A DNA stretch of 64,000 nt from Deinococcus aquiradiocola (GTDB taxonomy: Bacteria > Deinococcota > Deinococci > Deinococcales > Deinococcaceae): contig NZ_BMOE01000015.1 of the NCBI RefSeq assembly GCF_014646915.1, positions 6,017 to 70,016 of the forward strand, in the 5' to 3' direction. Position numbers and translations under genes: made by a program. The notes under the pieces were generated by a model. That model saw only the letters and a program-made list of their open reading frames with translations, had not been told where the DNA came from and searched no databases. Positions 10,086 to 20,000 of the stretch are shown here, in pieces; positions within the stretch are counted from its first letter, which is position 1; the number at the start of each line of letters is the position of its first letter.

Positions 10086-10301
10086 ATGCGGGCCTACAGG
10101 GGAATCATTGAGGACGGCGTGGTGGTGTTGCAGGACGGTGCCCGGCTCCCGGAGGGAACGGTGGTGACCGTCACGGTCGGGGAGGCCGAACTGCTGCGTG
10201 CCACCATCAGCAGCGCCTTCCGGGGCCAGCGGAAGGTCCGGGTGCGGCTCAAGCCGACGACGGGTCTGGTGGCGGAACGCCCGCAGCCGGAGCCCGTCTA
10301 G
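10086..10301 (+). CDS. small AF2212/DUF104-like protein (antitoxin-like)
   Basis: The opening MRAYRGIIEDGVVVLQDGA and the following LPEGTVVTVTV match the short beta-barrel start of AF2212/DUF104-type proteins, some of which are annotated as antitoxins. It has 71 residues. No PIN or other toxin gene is adjacent, so a toxin-antitoxin role is not supported here. A TAGAAT box five bases before the ATG, overlapping the previous stop codon, could give it its own leaderless start. Confidence 0.7.
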   Translation: MRAYRGIIEDGVVVLQDGARLPEGTVVTVTVGEAELLRATISSAFRGQRKVRVRLKPTTGLVAERPQPEPV

Positions 10302-10320
10302 GTGCGCGCGGACCGAATCG

Positions 10321-10335
10321 GCTCCCGGCGGGAGC
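10321..10335 (+). promoter_or_regulatory. hairpin that hides the rsmI ribosome site
   Basis: GCTCCC-GGC-GGGAGC folds into a 6-bp stem; the 3' arm GGGAG is the only Shine-Dalgarno candidate for the GTG at 10340. Translation control by this stem is inference. Confidence 0.4.
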
Positions 10336-10339
10336 GCGC

Positions 10340-11200
10340 GTGACACTGGACGCCTCACCCATTCACGTGTGGCTGGTGCCGACACCGGTCGGGAACCTGG
10401 GCGACATCACGCTGCGCGCCATCGAGGTGCTGCGCGGCGCGGACGCCGTCGCGTGCGAGGACACGCGACGCAGCGGGCAGCTGCTCACGCACCTGGGCAT
10501 CTCGCGGCCACTGGTGCGGCTGGACGCGCACACCATGAAGCGCGCGCCGGGCGTGCTGGAGCAGTACCCCAGGCTGGCGTACGTGTCCGACGCGGGCACG
10601 CCCGGCATCTCGGACCCCGGCGCGGAACTGCTGGCACTGGCGCTGGAACTGGGCGGGAAGGCGGAGGTGCTGCCGGGCCCGACGGCGTTCGTCCCGGCGC
10701 TGGTGCTGTCCGGCCTGGACGGCGGGCGCTTCACCTTCGAGGGCTTCCTGCCGCGCGGTGGGCGGGAGCGGCGCGAGCGGCTGCAGGCGGTCGCGGGGCG
10801 CCCCGAGACGACCCTCATCTACGAGAGTCCCCACCGGCTGCACGCCACGCTGGAGGAACTGGCGGAACTGTGCGGCCCGGAGCGGCGGGCGAGCGTCACG
10901 CGGGAACTCAGCAAACGGTTCGAGGAGACGGTGCGCGGCACCCTGCCTAGTCTGGCCGCGCGCTTCGCGGACGGCGTGAAGGGCGAGATCGTGATCGCGC
11001 TGCAGGGCGCTCCGGCGCAGGTGCAGGACCCCGCGGACGCGGGCCACGCGGAGGTCGCGGCGGCCCTGGCGGCAGGGGGCGGCAGCGTGCGCGACATCCG
11101 GGAGTTGTTACAGGGAAGGGGTTTGCGTAAGAATGACGCTTATGAGCTGGCCCTGCGAGCCGTCCAGGATCACGCCGCCCCCCACGGGGACGGCGCGTGA
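10340..11200 (+). CDS. rsmI: 16S rRNA cytidine-1402 2'-O-methyltransferase RsmI
   Basis: RsmI methylates the 2'-OH of C1402 in the ribosomal P site. It has 286 residues from a GTG start. Family features are LVPTPVGNLGDITLRA, CEDTR, YVSDAGTPGISDPG and LPGPTAFVPAL in the first half, then YESPHRL and the C-terminal ASVTRELSKRFEE segment. It follows the small DUF104-like gene and precedes pfkA on the same strand. Confidence 0.97.
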   Translation: MTLDASPIHVWLVPTPVGNLGDITLRAIEVLRGADAVACEDTRRSGQLLTHLGISRPLVRLDAHTMKRAPGVLEQYPRLAYVSDAGTPGISDPGAELLALALELGGKAEVLPGPTAFVPALVLSGLDGGRFTFEGFLPRGGRERRERLQAVAGRPETTLIYESPHRLHATLEELAELCGPERRASVTRELSKRFEETVRGTLPSLAARFADGVKGEIVIALQGAPAQVQDPADAGHAEVAAALAAGGGSVRDIRELLQGRGLRKNDAYELALRAVQDHAAPHGDGA

Positions 11201-11236
11201 CCCGCGCTGGCACGACACGGTCCAGCGGGGAGCCGC

Positions 11237-12310
<1,074 letters not shown>

Positions 12311-12441
12311 ACCGAACGATCTGACCGGAGGGCGTGTCTCGCCTCTCCCCTGCCGTGCCGCCCGCGAGAACGTCCGGGCGGCACGCGTCGTGTCGCCGTG
12401 CGGCGCGGCCTGCCGCCGGGAGCGGGGCAGGCGAACTGTTC

Positions 12442-12447
12442 TACACT
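12442..12447 (+). promoter_or_regulatory. -10 box (TACACT), leaderless promoter
   Basis: TACACT ends six bases before the ATG at 12454 and decides that start over a longer open frame from 12334. Confidence 0.55.
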
Positions 12448-12453
12448 CGTCTC

Positions 12454-13566
12454 ATGCTCGTTGACCGCATACAGTTGGAGGCGCGTGAGGCGCAGACGCT
12501 GGCCCCGTACGCCACGCTCAGCCGCGCCAGCCGGGGCCGCCTGCACCCGGAGCCGGAGTCGGCCACCCGGACCGCCTTTCAGAAGGACCGCGACCGGGTG
12601 CTGCACACGGCGGCCTTCCGGCGGCTGGAGTACAAGACGCAGGTGTTCCTGAACTCGCAGGGCGACCATTACCGCACGCGGCTCACGCACACGCTGGAGG
12701 TCGCGCAGGTGGCGCGTTCCGTGGCGCTCGCGCTGGGCCTGAACGAGACGCTGTCCGAGACGATCGCGCTCGCGCACGACCTGGGCCACCCGCCGTTCGG
12801 GCACGCGGGCGAAGCGATCCTGAACGGCCTGATGGACGGTCACGGCGGCTTCGACCACAACGGGCACACGCTGAGGATCGTGACGCAGCTGGAGGACCGC
12901 TACCCGGAATTCCCGGGCCTGAACCTCACGCGGGAGACGCTGGACGGCCTCGCGAAGCACAGTCAGCTGGCGTCGGGGCAGCACAGCCTCGAAGCGCAGC
13001 TGGTGAACGTCGCGGACGGCCTGGCGTACAGCGCGCACGACCTCGACGACGGGCTGCGCAGCGGCCTGATCGGGCCGCACGACCTGCGCGGCCTGCCGCT
13101 GTGGGAGCACCTGCTCGCGCGACTGAACCTGAACGAGACGGCCCTGACCGAGAAGGACCGCCGGACCCTGCAGCGGGAACTGCTCGGCTGGCTGATCTCG
13201 GACCTCGTGGCGGCCAGTCACGCGCGCATCGTGGCGGCGGGCGTGGCGTCGCTGGCGGACGTGGCGGCTCAGCCGTCCAGCCTGATGGGGTTCAGTGACG
13301 CGATGAGCAGCGGCCTGAAGGAACTCGGGCAGTTCCTGCGCAGCCGCCTGTACCACCACCCGGTCGTGCTGCGGCAGGTGTCGCAGGCGGAGCACTGCCT
13401 GCACGGGCTGTGGCGCGCGTACCTGAAGCGTCCCGGCATGCTCCCGCCGGGCGCGCAGGCGCGGCTCGCGCAGGACGGTCTGGAGCGCACGGTGTGCGAT
13501 CACCTGGCGGGCATGACGGACCGGTACGCGCTGGAGGAGTTCCGCAGCCTGCACGGCATGGCCTGA
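12454..13566 (+). CDS. deoxyguanosinetriphosphate triphosphohydrolase-like HD protein
   Basis: Enzymes of this family hydrolyse dNTPs to nucleoside and triphosphate. The HD metal site is visible: RLTHTLEVAQVARS, IALAHDLGHPPFGHAGE (the HD pair) and a later Asp in LVNVADGLAYSAHDLDD. The start at 12454 gives 370 residues and sits at a leaderless promoter. The family tag YKTQVFLNSQGDHYRTRL is intact. Its TGA stop is the first three bases of repeat R2. Confidence 0.92.
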   Translation: MLVDRIQLEAREAQTLAPYATLSRASRGRLHPEPESATRTAFQKDRDRVLHTAAFRRLEYKTQVFLNSQGDHYRTRLTHTLEVAQVARSVALALGLNETLSETIALAHDLGHPPFGHAGEAILNGLMDGHGGFDHNGHTLRIVTQLEDRYPEFPGLNLTRETLDGLAKHSQLASGQHSLEAQLVNVADGLAYSAHDLDDGLRSGLIGPHDLRGLPLWEHLLARLNLNETALTEKDRRTLQRELLGWLISDLVAASHARIVAAGVASLADVAAQPSSLMGFSDAMSSGLKELGQFLRSRLYHHPVVLRQVSQAEHCLHGLWRAYLKRPGMLPPGAQARLAQDGLERTVCDHLAGMTDRYALEEFRSLHGMA

Positions 13567-13612
13567 TCCGGTCCTCGGCTGAACACCCGGAGTTCAGTTC
13601 GGCACCGGATCA
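13564..13612. repeat. small stop-codon repeat (R2), palindromic form
   Basis: The 49-bp element has inverted ends TGATCCGGT and ACCGGATCA and a central CTGAAC...GTTCAG stem. The left TGA is the stop codon of the dGTPase-like gene. The right end, read on the minus strand, is also TGA and abuts the 17-bp repeats at the end of the VWA gene. It is likely to act as a 3'-end hairpin for both convergent transcripts. Confidence 0.7.
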
Positions 13613-13660
13613 GTGGCGGGTGCAGTTCAGTGGCGGGCGCAGTTCAGTGGCGGGCGCGGC
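13610..13660. repeat. three tandem 17-bp repeats over the VWA gene stop
   Basis: The unit TCAGTGGCGGGYGCAGT occurs three times in a row (13610, 13627, 13644). Each unit contains a minus-strand TGA; only the innermost at 13644-13646 is now used. The outermost TGA coincides with the border of R2. Confidence 0.75.
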
Positions 13661-14831
13661 GCAGGCGGGCGGGCAGGGCGGCGAGCGCCTGCGCGTCGTC
13701 GGCGGGCGCGAACACGTCGAGGTAAGGGAGGGCGGCGGCCATGCCGCGCGCGACCGGCAGGTAGCCGGGAATCCCGGCGAGCGGGTTGAGCCACACGAGG
13801 CGGCCGCTCTGCCGGGCGAGTTCGCGTACGGCGCGTGTGAGGACCTGCGGTTCGCCGGTGTCGAGGCCGTCGCTGAGGATGAGGGTAATGGTGTCGGGCG
13901 TGAGGTGCGCGCGTTCGTCCCGCGTGAGTTTCAGGAGGTTGTCGCCGATGCGGGTGCCGCCGCCCCAGCCTTCGCCGAGGTCGGGGAGGCGCACGGTCCA
14001 GAGGGTGCCGCGCGTGAGCGAGTGCCGCAGGGTGGGCGTGAGGCGCGTCAGGCCGGTCGAGAAGCTGTACACCTCGACGCGGCGTGTGCGGAGCATCAGG
14101 GCGGCCGCGTAGCGCAGGAGCAGCGTGGCGTGCGGGGCCATGCTGCGGCTGCCGTCCAGCACGATCAGGAAACGGGGGCTTCGGCGCGGGTGCCCCTGGT
14201 AGCGGGGGTGGGCGGGGTCGCCGCCGGTGCGGAGCGAGGCGCGCAGCGTGCGCCGGAAGTCGAAGCGCGTGCCGGTGGGGCGGGGCGTCCAGCGGCGACT
14301 GCGGCCGAGCTGCACCTCGCGCACGAGGGCGGTCGCGGCGGCGAGCAGGTCGTCGAGGTTGCCCGCGTGGCCCTCGTCCGCGTCCTGCCGCGCGGCGTGC
14401 GGGCTGAGCTGGCTGCGCAGCTGCCGTCCGGCGTCCTGGTCGTCCTGGCTGTCGGCGCTGCCGGGCTGCTGGCGGCGCACGGGGGTCTGCTCTCCGCTGC
14501 CGTCGCCGTCCCGGGGGTCCGCGTCCTGGCCGCGTTCCTCGGGGGGGCCGGGCGGCTGCGTGCCGGGTTTCTGCACGCCGAGCGGTTGCAGGTCGGCGTC
14601 GCCCGCGCCGCGCCGCAGGAAGTGGTCGCGGAAGGCCTCGTCGAAGATGGGGGCCTCGTGGCGGTGAGCGGTGAGCAGGGCGCGCAGGGCGTCCTGCATC
14701 TGGACGGGGTCGAGGGTGTCGAGGAGCGTCATGGCGCGCAGGGCGTCGGCGGTCTCGCCCGGCCCGACCTTCAGGCCGAGGGCGCGCAGGGTCCGCACGA
14801 ACTCGCTCATGCTGGCGCTCAGGTCAGGCAC
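13644..14831 (-). CDS. VWA-domain protein of the CoxE type
   Basis: The C-terminal half carries a von Willebrand A domain with the MIDAS motif in LDGSRSMA, a conserved Thr region and LILSDGLDTG. The N-terminal half is helical (SEFVRTLRALGLKVGPGETADAL) and is followed by a low-complexity Asp/Gly/Gln linker. CoxE-type VWA proteins work with a MoxR AAA ATPase in metal-centre or complex assembly, and such an ATPase lies 0.4 kb upstream on the same strand. Length 395 from GTG 14831 (GGGAGG upstream); an ATG at 14810 is an alternative. Confidence 0.88.
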   Translation of the reverse strand: MPDLSASMSEFVRTLRALGLKVGPGETADALRAMTLLDTLDPVQMQDALRALLTAHRHEAPIFDEAFRDHFLRRGAGDADLQPLGVQKPGTQPPGPPEERGQDADPRDGDGSGEQTPVRRQQPGSADSQDDQDAGRQLRSQLSPHAARQDADEGHAGNLDDLLAAATALVREVQLGRSRRWTPRPTGTRFDFRRTLRASLRTGGDPAHPRYQGHPRRSPRFLIVLDGSRSMAPHATLLLRYAAALMLRTRRVEVYSFSTGLTRLTPTLRHSLTRGTLWTVRLPDLGEGWGGGTRIGDNLLKLTRDERAHLTPDTITLILSDGLDTGEPQVLTRAVRELARQSGRLVWLNPLAGIPGYLPVARGMAAALPYLDVFAPADDAQALAALPARLRRARH

Positions 14832-14900
14832 GCGCCTCCCGCCGGGCTGCCGTCACACGCTTCCTTCCCGTTCCGTCCGGACTGAGCCCGCACACCCCGC

Positions 14901-14924
14901 GGGATTCGACCGGAATCCGGATCA
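14901..14924. repeat. short stop-codon repeat fragment (R3)
   Basis: On the minus strand it reads TGATCCGGATTCCGGTCGAA. The TGA is the stop of the small membrane protein gene. The sequence resembles the internal GATCCGGTTCC of R1 and R5. Confidence 0.45.
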
Positions 14925-15167
14925 GTGGGCGGGGGCGCGTCCGGGGCGCAGCAGGGCATACAGGCTCACGAGCGCCCACACGCCTTCCAGCAGGATGAAG
15001 CCGTAGTTCACCTCGCGCACCGCGACGTAGGCGAGCAGGCCGCTGCCCACGGCGTTCAGGGCGGAGTACGCGCGGCTGCCGCTCTTCATGCGGCCCGCCT
15101 GGTTGGCGATGTACGCGGCGAGCACCTGCACGGCGCCCAGCACGGAGAGGATCTGCAGGGGTTCCAT
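14922..15167 (-). CDS. small membrane protein of the CBU_0592 type
   Basis: The protein has 81 residues with three hydrophobic segments. The pattern [19 protein letters not shown]...[17 protein letters not shown] resembles the CBU_0592-like family of small membrane proteins of unknown function. It lies between the MoxR ATPase and the VWA gene, all on the minus strand, so it may be the membrane part of that unit. Confidence 0.8.
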   Translation of the reverse strand: MEPLQILSVLGAVQVLAAYIANQAGRMKSGSRAYSALNAVGSGLLAYVAVREVNYGFILLEGVWALVSLYALLRPGRAPAH

Positions 15168-15242
15168 GCGGGGTATTCCAGCAGACGGTCGGCGCGGCGC
15201 GGTGAGCGGGGTGTAGGGGGGCGCTTACACTCGCACGGCGCA

Positions 15243-16121
<879 letters not shown>

Positions 16122-16219
16122 GTGCGGGCAGTGTACCGGGTGAGCGGTTGGAAAAACGTGGGTCGGGGCCACGCTCGGCTCCCGACCCGTTCCGTGCGCG
16201 CCGGTTCCGGCGCAGGCGT

Positions 16220-16489
16220 TCAGCTGAGCTTGTAGCCCTTGACCGCGAAGCGCACGGCGGTGCGTTCCTCGTTCTCGATGTCGAGCTTCACGAAGGCGGG
16301 CTGGACATGCATGTCCAGGTTCTCCGGAATGATGTACCCGCGCGCGATGGCGATGGCCTTCACGGCCTGGTTGACGGCGGCTGGCCCGATGGCCTGCACC
16401 TCCACCTCGCCCTGCGACCTGAGCAGCGCCGCGATGGCCCCCGCCACCGCGTTCGGCCGCGACTTCCCCGATACCTTCAAGGTTTCCAA
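16220..16489 (-). CDS. spoVS: SpoVS-family protein
   Basis: METLKVSGKSRPNAVAGAIA is the conserved start of stage V sporulation protein S, and 89 residues is the normal length. The family occurs widely in non-sporulating Deinococcus-Thermus; it has an Alba-like fold and probably binds nucleic acid, but its role outside sporulation is unclear. The start codon is TTG at 16489, with GGAAGG just upstream. It has its own well-formed promoter about 150 bases upstream. Confidence 0.93.
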   Translation of the reverse strand: METLKVSGKSRPNAVAGAIAALLRSQGEVEVQAIGPAAVNQAVKAIAIARGYIIPENLDMHVQPAFVKLDIENEERTAVRFAVKGYKLS

Positions 16490-16645
16490 GCCTTCCCCCC
16501 CAGTTGTGTCCTTCCCGATGTCGATTCAGCGGCGTAGTGCTGCAGCATGATGCTGGGCGGCCCTTCCGGCCACGTCGCCTGCCCCTGCGGGCGGGATTCG
16601 TGGTCAGCCTCTGTCCGCTTCCCCAAACGGCAGAGGTTACCTGCC

Positions 16646-16674
16646 AGCATAAAGGGGGCCTGTCCGGAGGTCAA
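16646..16674 (-). promoter_or_regulatory. promoter of spoVS
   Basis: On the minus strand TTGACC (16674-16669) and TATGCT (16651-16646) are separated by exactly 17 bases, close to the housekeeping sigma consensus. Transcription would start near 16639. Confidence 0.7.
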
Positions 16675-16810
16675 ATGTCCCGCCCGGCAGCTCCCCTGGG
16701 GGCCGTGCAGGAGCGGGCCGGACCGACCTGCGGCGCGCCCCTGAGCGCGTGTCTGGACAGGGCCGCGCCCACGGGCCGCCGGAGTCCCACACTGATGGAT
16801 ATTTTCGCAA

Positions 16811-16822
16811 TGGTGTACACCA
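16811..16822. promoter_or_regulatory. perfect 12-bp palindrome, candidate operator for gltB
   Basis: TGGTGTACACCA is followed at once by CACACCA, giving a third half-site. It ends 26 bases upstream of the likely -10 of gltB, where an activator or repressor would bind. The regulator is unknown. Confidence 0.5.
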
Positions 16823-17036
16823 CACACCAATACCGTCCGGCCCACCGGGATAATGACGCGGACGGGAGAAGCGCACAGGCACCGCAGTCCCCGGCCCCGG
16901 CGTCGCCTCCCGGTTCGTACGCACCGCCCCACACGCGCGGGTCAGCACCTCCAGGCGCACGCCACGTTCAGATCCGCACGACCGGCCCCGCCGCACCGCG
17001 AACGGGTCGGCGCTCCCCACCTCCCAGGAGACTGCC

Positions 17037-20000
17037 ATGACGAACCCCCAACCCCGCACGACCCCACCCACCCTGCGCGGCCAGCTGCGCGAGGACGGTC
17101 AGCACGACAGCCTCTACCGTCAGGCGGAACGCGCGCGGCTCGAACCGCGCTTTCCCGGCAGCTTCGACAGCGTCGGGCACGACGCCTGCGGCATCCTCTG
17201 CAAGATCCGCAAGACCGGGGAGGCCACGCACGGCAACGTCGTCCGCGCGCTGGAAGAACTGGCGCACATGGCGCACCGCAGCGGCGAGGTGCGCGGCGAG
17301 GGCGACGGGGCAGGCATCCAGACGGACATCCCCCGCCGCCTCTGGAAGACGTGGTACGACGAGGCACACCTGCCGAGCGCCACGGTGGACGCACCGGAAT
17401 TCTTCGTGGCGCACCTGTTCGTGCCGCAGGGCCTGAACGTCCGCGAGATTCAGGACGCGCTGCGGGTCCTCGCGCCACGCTACGGCGTGCAGGTGCAGCT
17501 GGAACGCGTGGGGCAGGTGTACAGCAGCGCGCTCGGGCCGGTCGCGCGCCTCACCGAGCCGCAGTTCGTGCAGCTGAGCGGCACGGTGCAGGGCGACACG
17601 TCCGGCGACCGTAACCGGCAGCTGTTCCGGCTGGGTCTCGCGCTCGAAGCGCAGCAGCCGGTGCACGTCGTGAGCCTCAGCACGCACAGCGTCGTGTACA
17701 AGGTGCGCGGCAGCGCCGAACTCCTCCCCCGCTACTACCCGGACCTGTCGCACCCGGAGTTCGTGTCGGTCTGCACCATCGGGCACAACCGCTACAGCAC
17801 CAACACCCTCAGCACCTTCGAGCAGGTGCAGCCGTTCACGCTGCTCGCCCACAACGGCGAGATCAACACCATCGACCGCCTCCGCAAGGAAGGCGACCAG
17901 CTGGGCCTGCCGCTCACGGGCGGCAGCGACAGCCAGGACCTGAACCGCGTGCTGGCCGGGCACATCCACGTGCAGGGCCTCAGCCTGCTCGAAGCGATCG
18001 AGAGCGTGTTCCCGCCGGTCCTGAGCGAAGTCAAGAGCTTCAGCACCAGCCTGCAGAGCGCGTACATCGGCCTGCGGGCCGGGGGCGGGCCGCTCGCGCA
18101 GGGTCCGGCCGCCATCATCTCCCGCGATCAGGACGAGTGCGTGTTCTCGGTGGACGCGATGGGCCTGCGGCCCCTGTGGTTCGGCGAGACGGAAAAGGAG
18201 TACTTCTGGTCGTCGGAGCGCGGCGTGATCCCGCTCGGCAGCATGGTCGCGGACCCGGCCCCCTTCGCGCCCGGCGAGAAGATGGTCGCGGAACTCGGGG
18301 CGGGCACGGTGCGCCTGCACGCCAACGAGCAGGTGCAGCGACTCGTGCTGGAGCGCGTCCACCAGAAGGGCTACAACTTCGACGGCGCGCACGCCCGCGT
18401 GCAGGGACCGCACCTGGAACCGCTCGACAGCGACCTCCCGCAGTTCAGCAAGGCCGCCAGAGCGGCGTTCGGCTGGGACCGCTGGGACGAGGAGTACGTC
18501 AAGGCCGTCGCGGACCGTGGCGCGGAACCCATCGCGTCGCTCGGCTTCGACGGGCAGATGCCCGCCCTGAAGGCCGACAAGCCGAACCTCGCGGAGTTCT
18601 TCCGTGAGACGGTCGCCGTCGTCACGAACCCCGCCATCGACCGGGAACGCGAGATCGAGCACTTCTCGACCCGCGCGCTGCTCGGGCGCCGCCCCCTGCC
18701 GGGCAGCAGCGACGGCAACAGCGTGGACCTGCTGACGCCCGTGCTGGCCGTCACGCGCGCCGTGGCCGAACGGCACGGCACCCTGACCGTCGCGGGCCTG
18801 AAGGCCGCGCTGAAGGTCCAGACGCTGCCCGTGAACCTGCGGCAGCGCGAGAACATCACGGACGCCCTCACGCGCCTGAAGGTGTCGGCAGTGGAAGCGG
18901 TTCAGAACGGTGCGGAAGTCCTGCTGCTCGACGACACCGCCCTGTACGCCGATGGCGACGCCGCTCTCGACATCGTCCTCGCCGTCGGCGCGCTCGAAGG
19001 GCACCTGACCGCCACGCGGAACGACGCGGGCGTCAGCCTGCGCCGCCTGACGAGCGTGGTCGTCCGCAGCGCCCAGGTCCGCAACCTGCACGACCTGATG
19101 CTGCTCGTCGGACTGGGCGCCGAAGCGGTCGAACCGGCCGCCGCGTACGCCCTGTACCCCAGCCCCGAAGCCGAGAGCAACCTCGTGGCGGGCCTCACCA
19201 AAGGCGTCGAGAAGGTCATGAGCACCATGGGCATCCACGAACTGCGCGGCTACGGCCAGATCTTCGCGGCGCTCGGCCTGTCCCGCGACCTGCTCGCCGA
19301 ACTCGGCGTGCGCGGCTTCTGGGGCGGCGAGGTGAGCGGCCAGCAACGGGGCTACAGCCTCAAGGCGCTCGGCGCGACCCTCCGCCGCCGCCTCGAGAAG
19401 TACCAGGCGAACAGCGAGATCATGGACCGCGACCAGCGCTTCAACCCGCGCGTCTTCAAGGCCGCCTTCAGCCTCGCGAACGGCGAGATCGACGCGAGCG
19501 ACTACCAGGCCCGCATCCGCGCCCTGGAGACCGAGATGCCGCTCGCCGCGCGACAACTGCTGGAATTCCGCACGCCCGGCGACGCCGAGAACATCGACCC
19601 GGACAGCGTGGACCTCGCCATCGGCGGGCACAGCCTCCCCTTCGTGATCTCCGCCATGAGCTTCGGCTCGCAGGGCGAGACGGCCTTCCGCAGCTACGTG
19701 GAAGCCGCCAAGAAGCTGAACATGATGGCCATGAACGGCGAGGGCGGCGAGATCCCCAGCATGATCGGCCAGTACAACCACTGGCGCGGCCAGCAGGTCG
19801 CGTCCGGCCGGTTCGGGGTGAGCAGCACCATGCTGAACAGCTGCCACGTCATCGAGATCAAGGTCGGGCAGGGCGCCAAGCCCGGAGAGGGCGGCCACCT
19901 GCCCGGCAAGAAAGTCACCGACAAGGTCGCCGAGGCGCGGCACGCGGTGCGCGGCATCGACCTGATCAGCCCCAGCAACAACCACGACGTGTACTCCATC

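Larger units (their letters stand above)
16490..17036. other. 547-base regulatory region between spoVS and gltB
   Basis: No credible gene is present. It contains the spoVS promoter and 150-base leader on the minus strand, and on the plus strand a 12-bp palindrome, a GATAAT -10-like hexamer at 16849-16854, and a leader of about 180 bases ending in AGGAG before gltB. The stretch 16792-16810 is locally AT-rich. Confidence 0.6.

Noticed and set aside
10086..10301. Toxin-antitoxin module
   Set aside because: The DUF104-like protein has no neighbouring toxin gene; neighbours are a membrane protein and rsmI.
16490..16800. A gene in the spoVS-gltB interval
   Set aside because: Open frames there have no ribosome site, and the region contains the spoVS promoter and leader.
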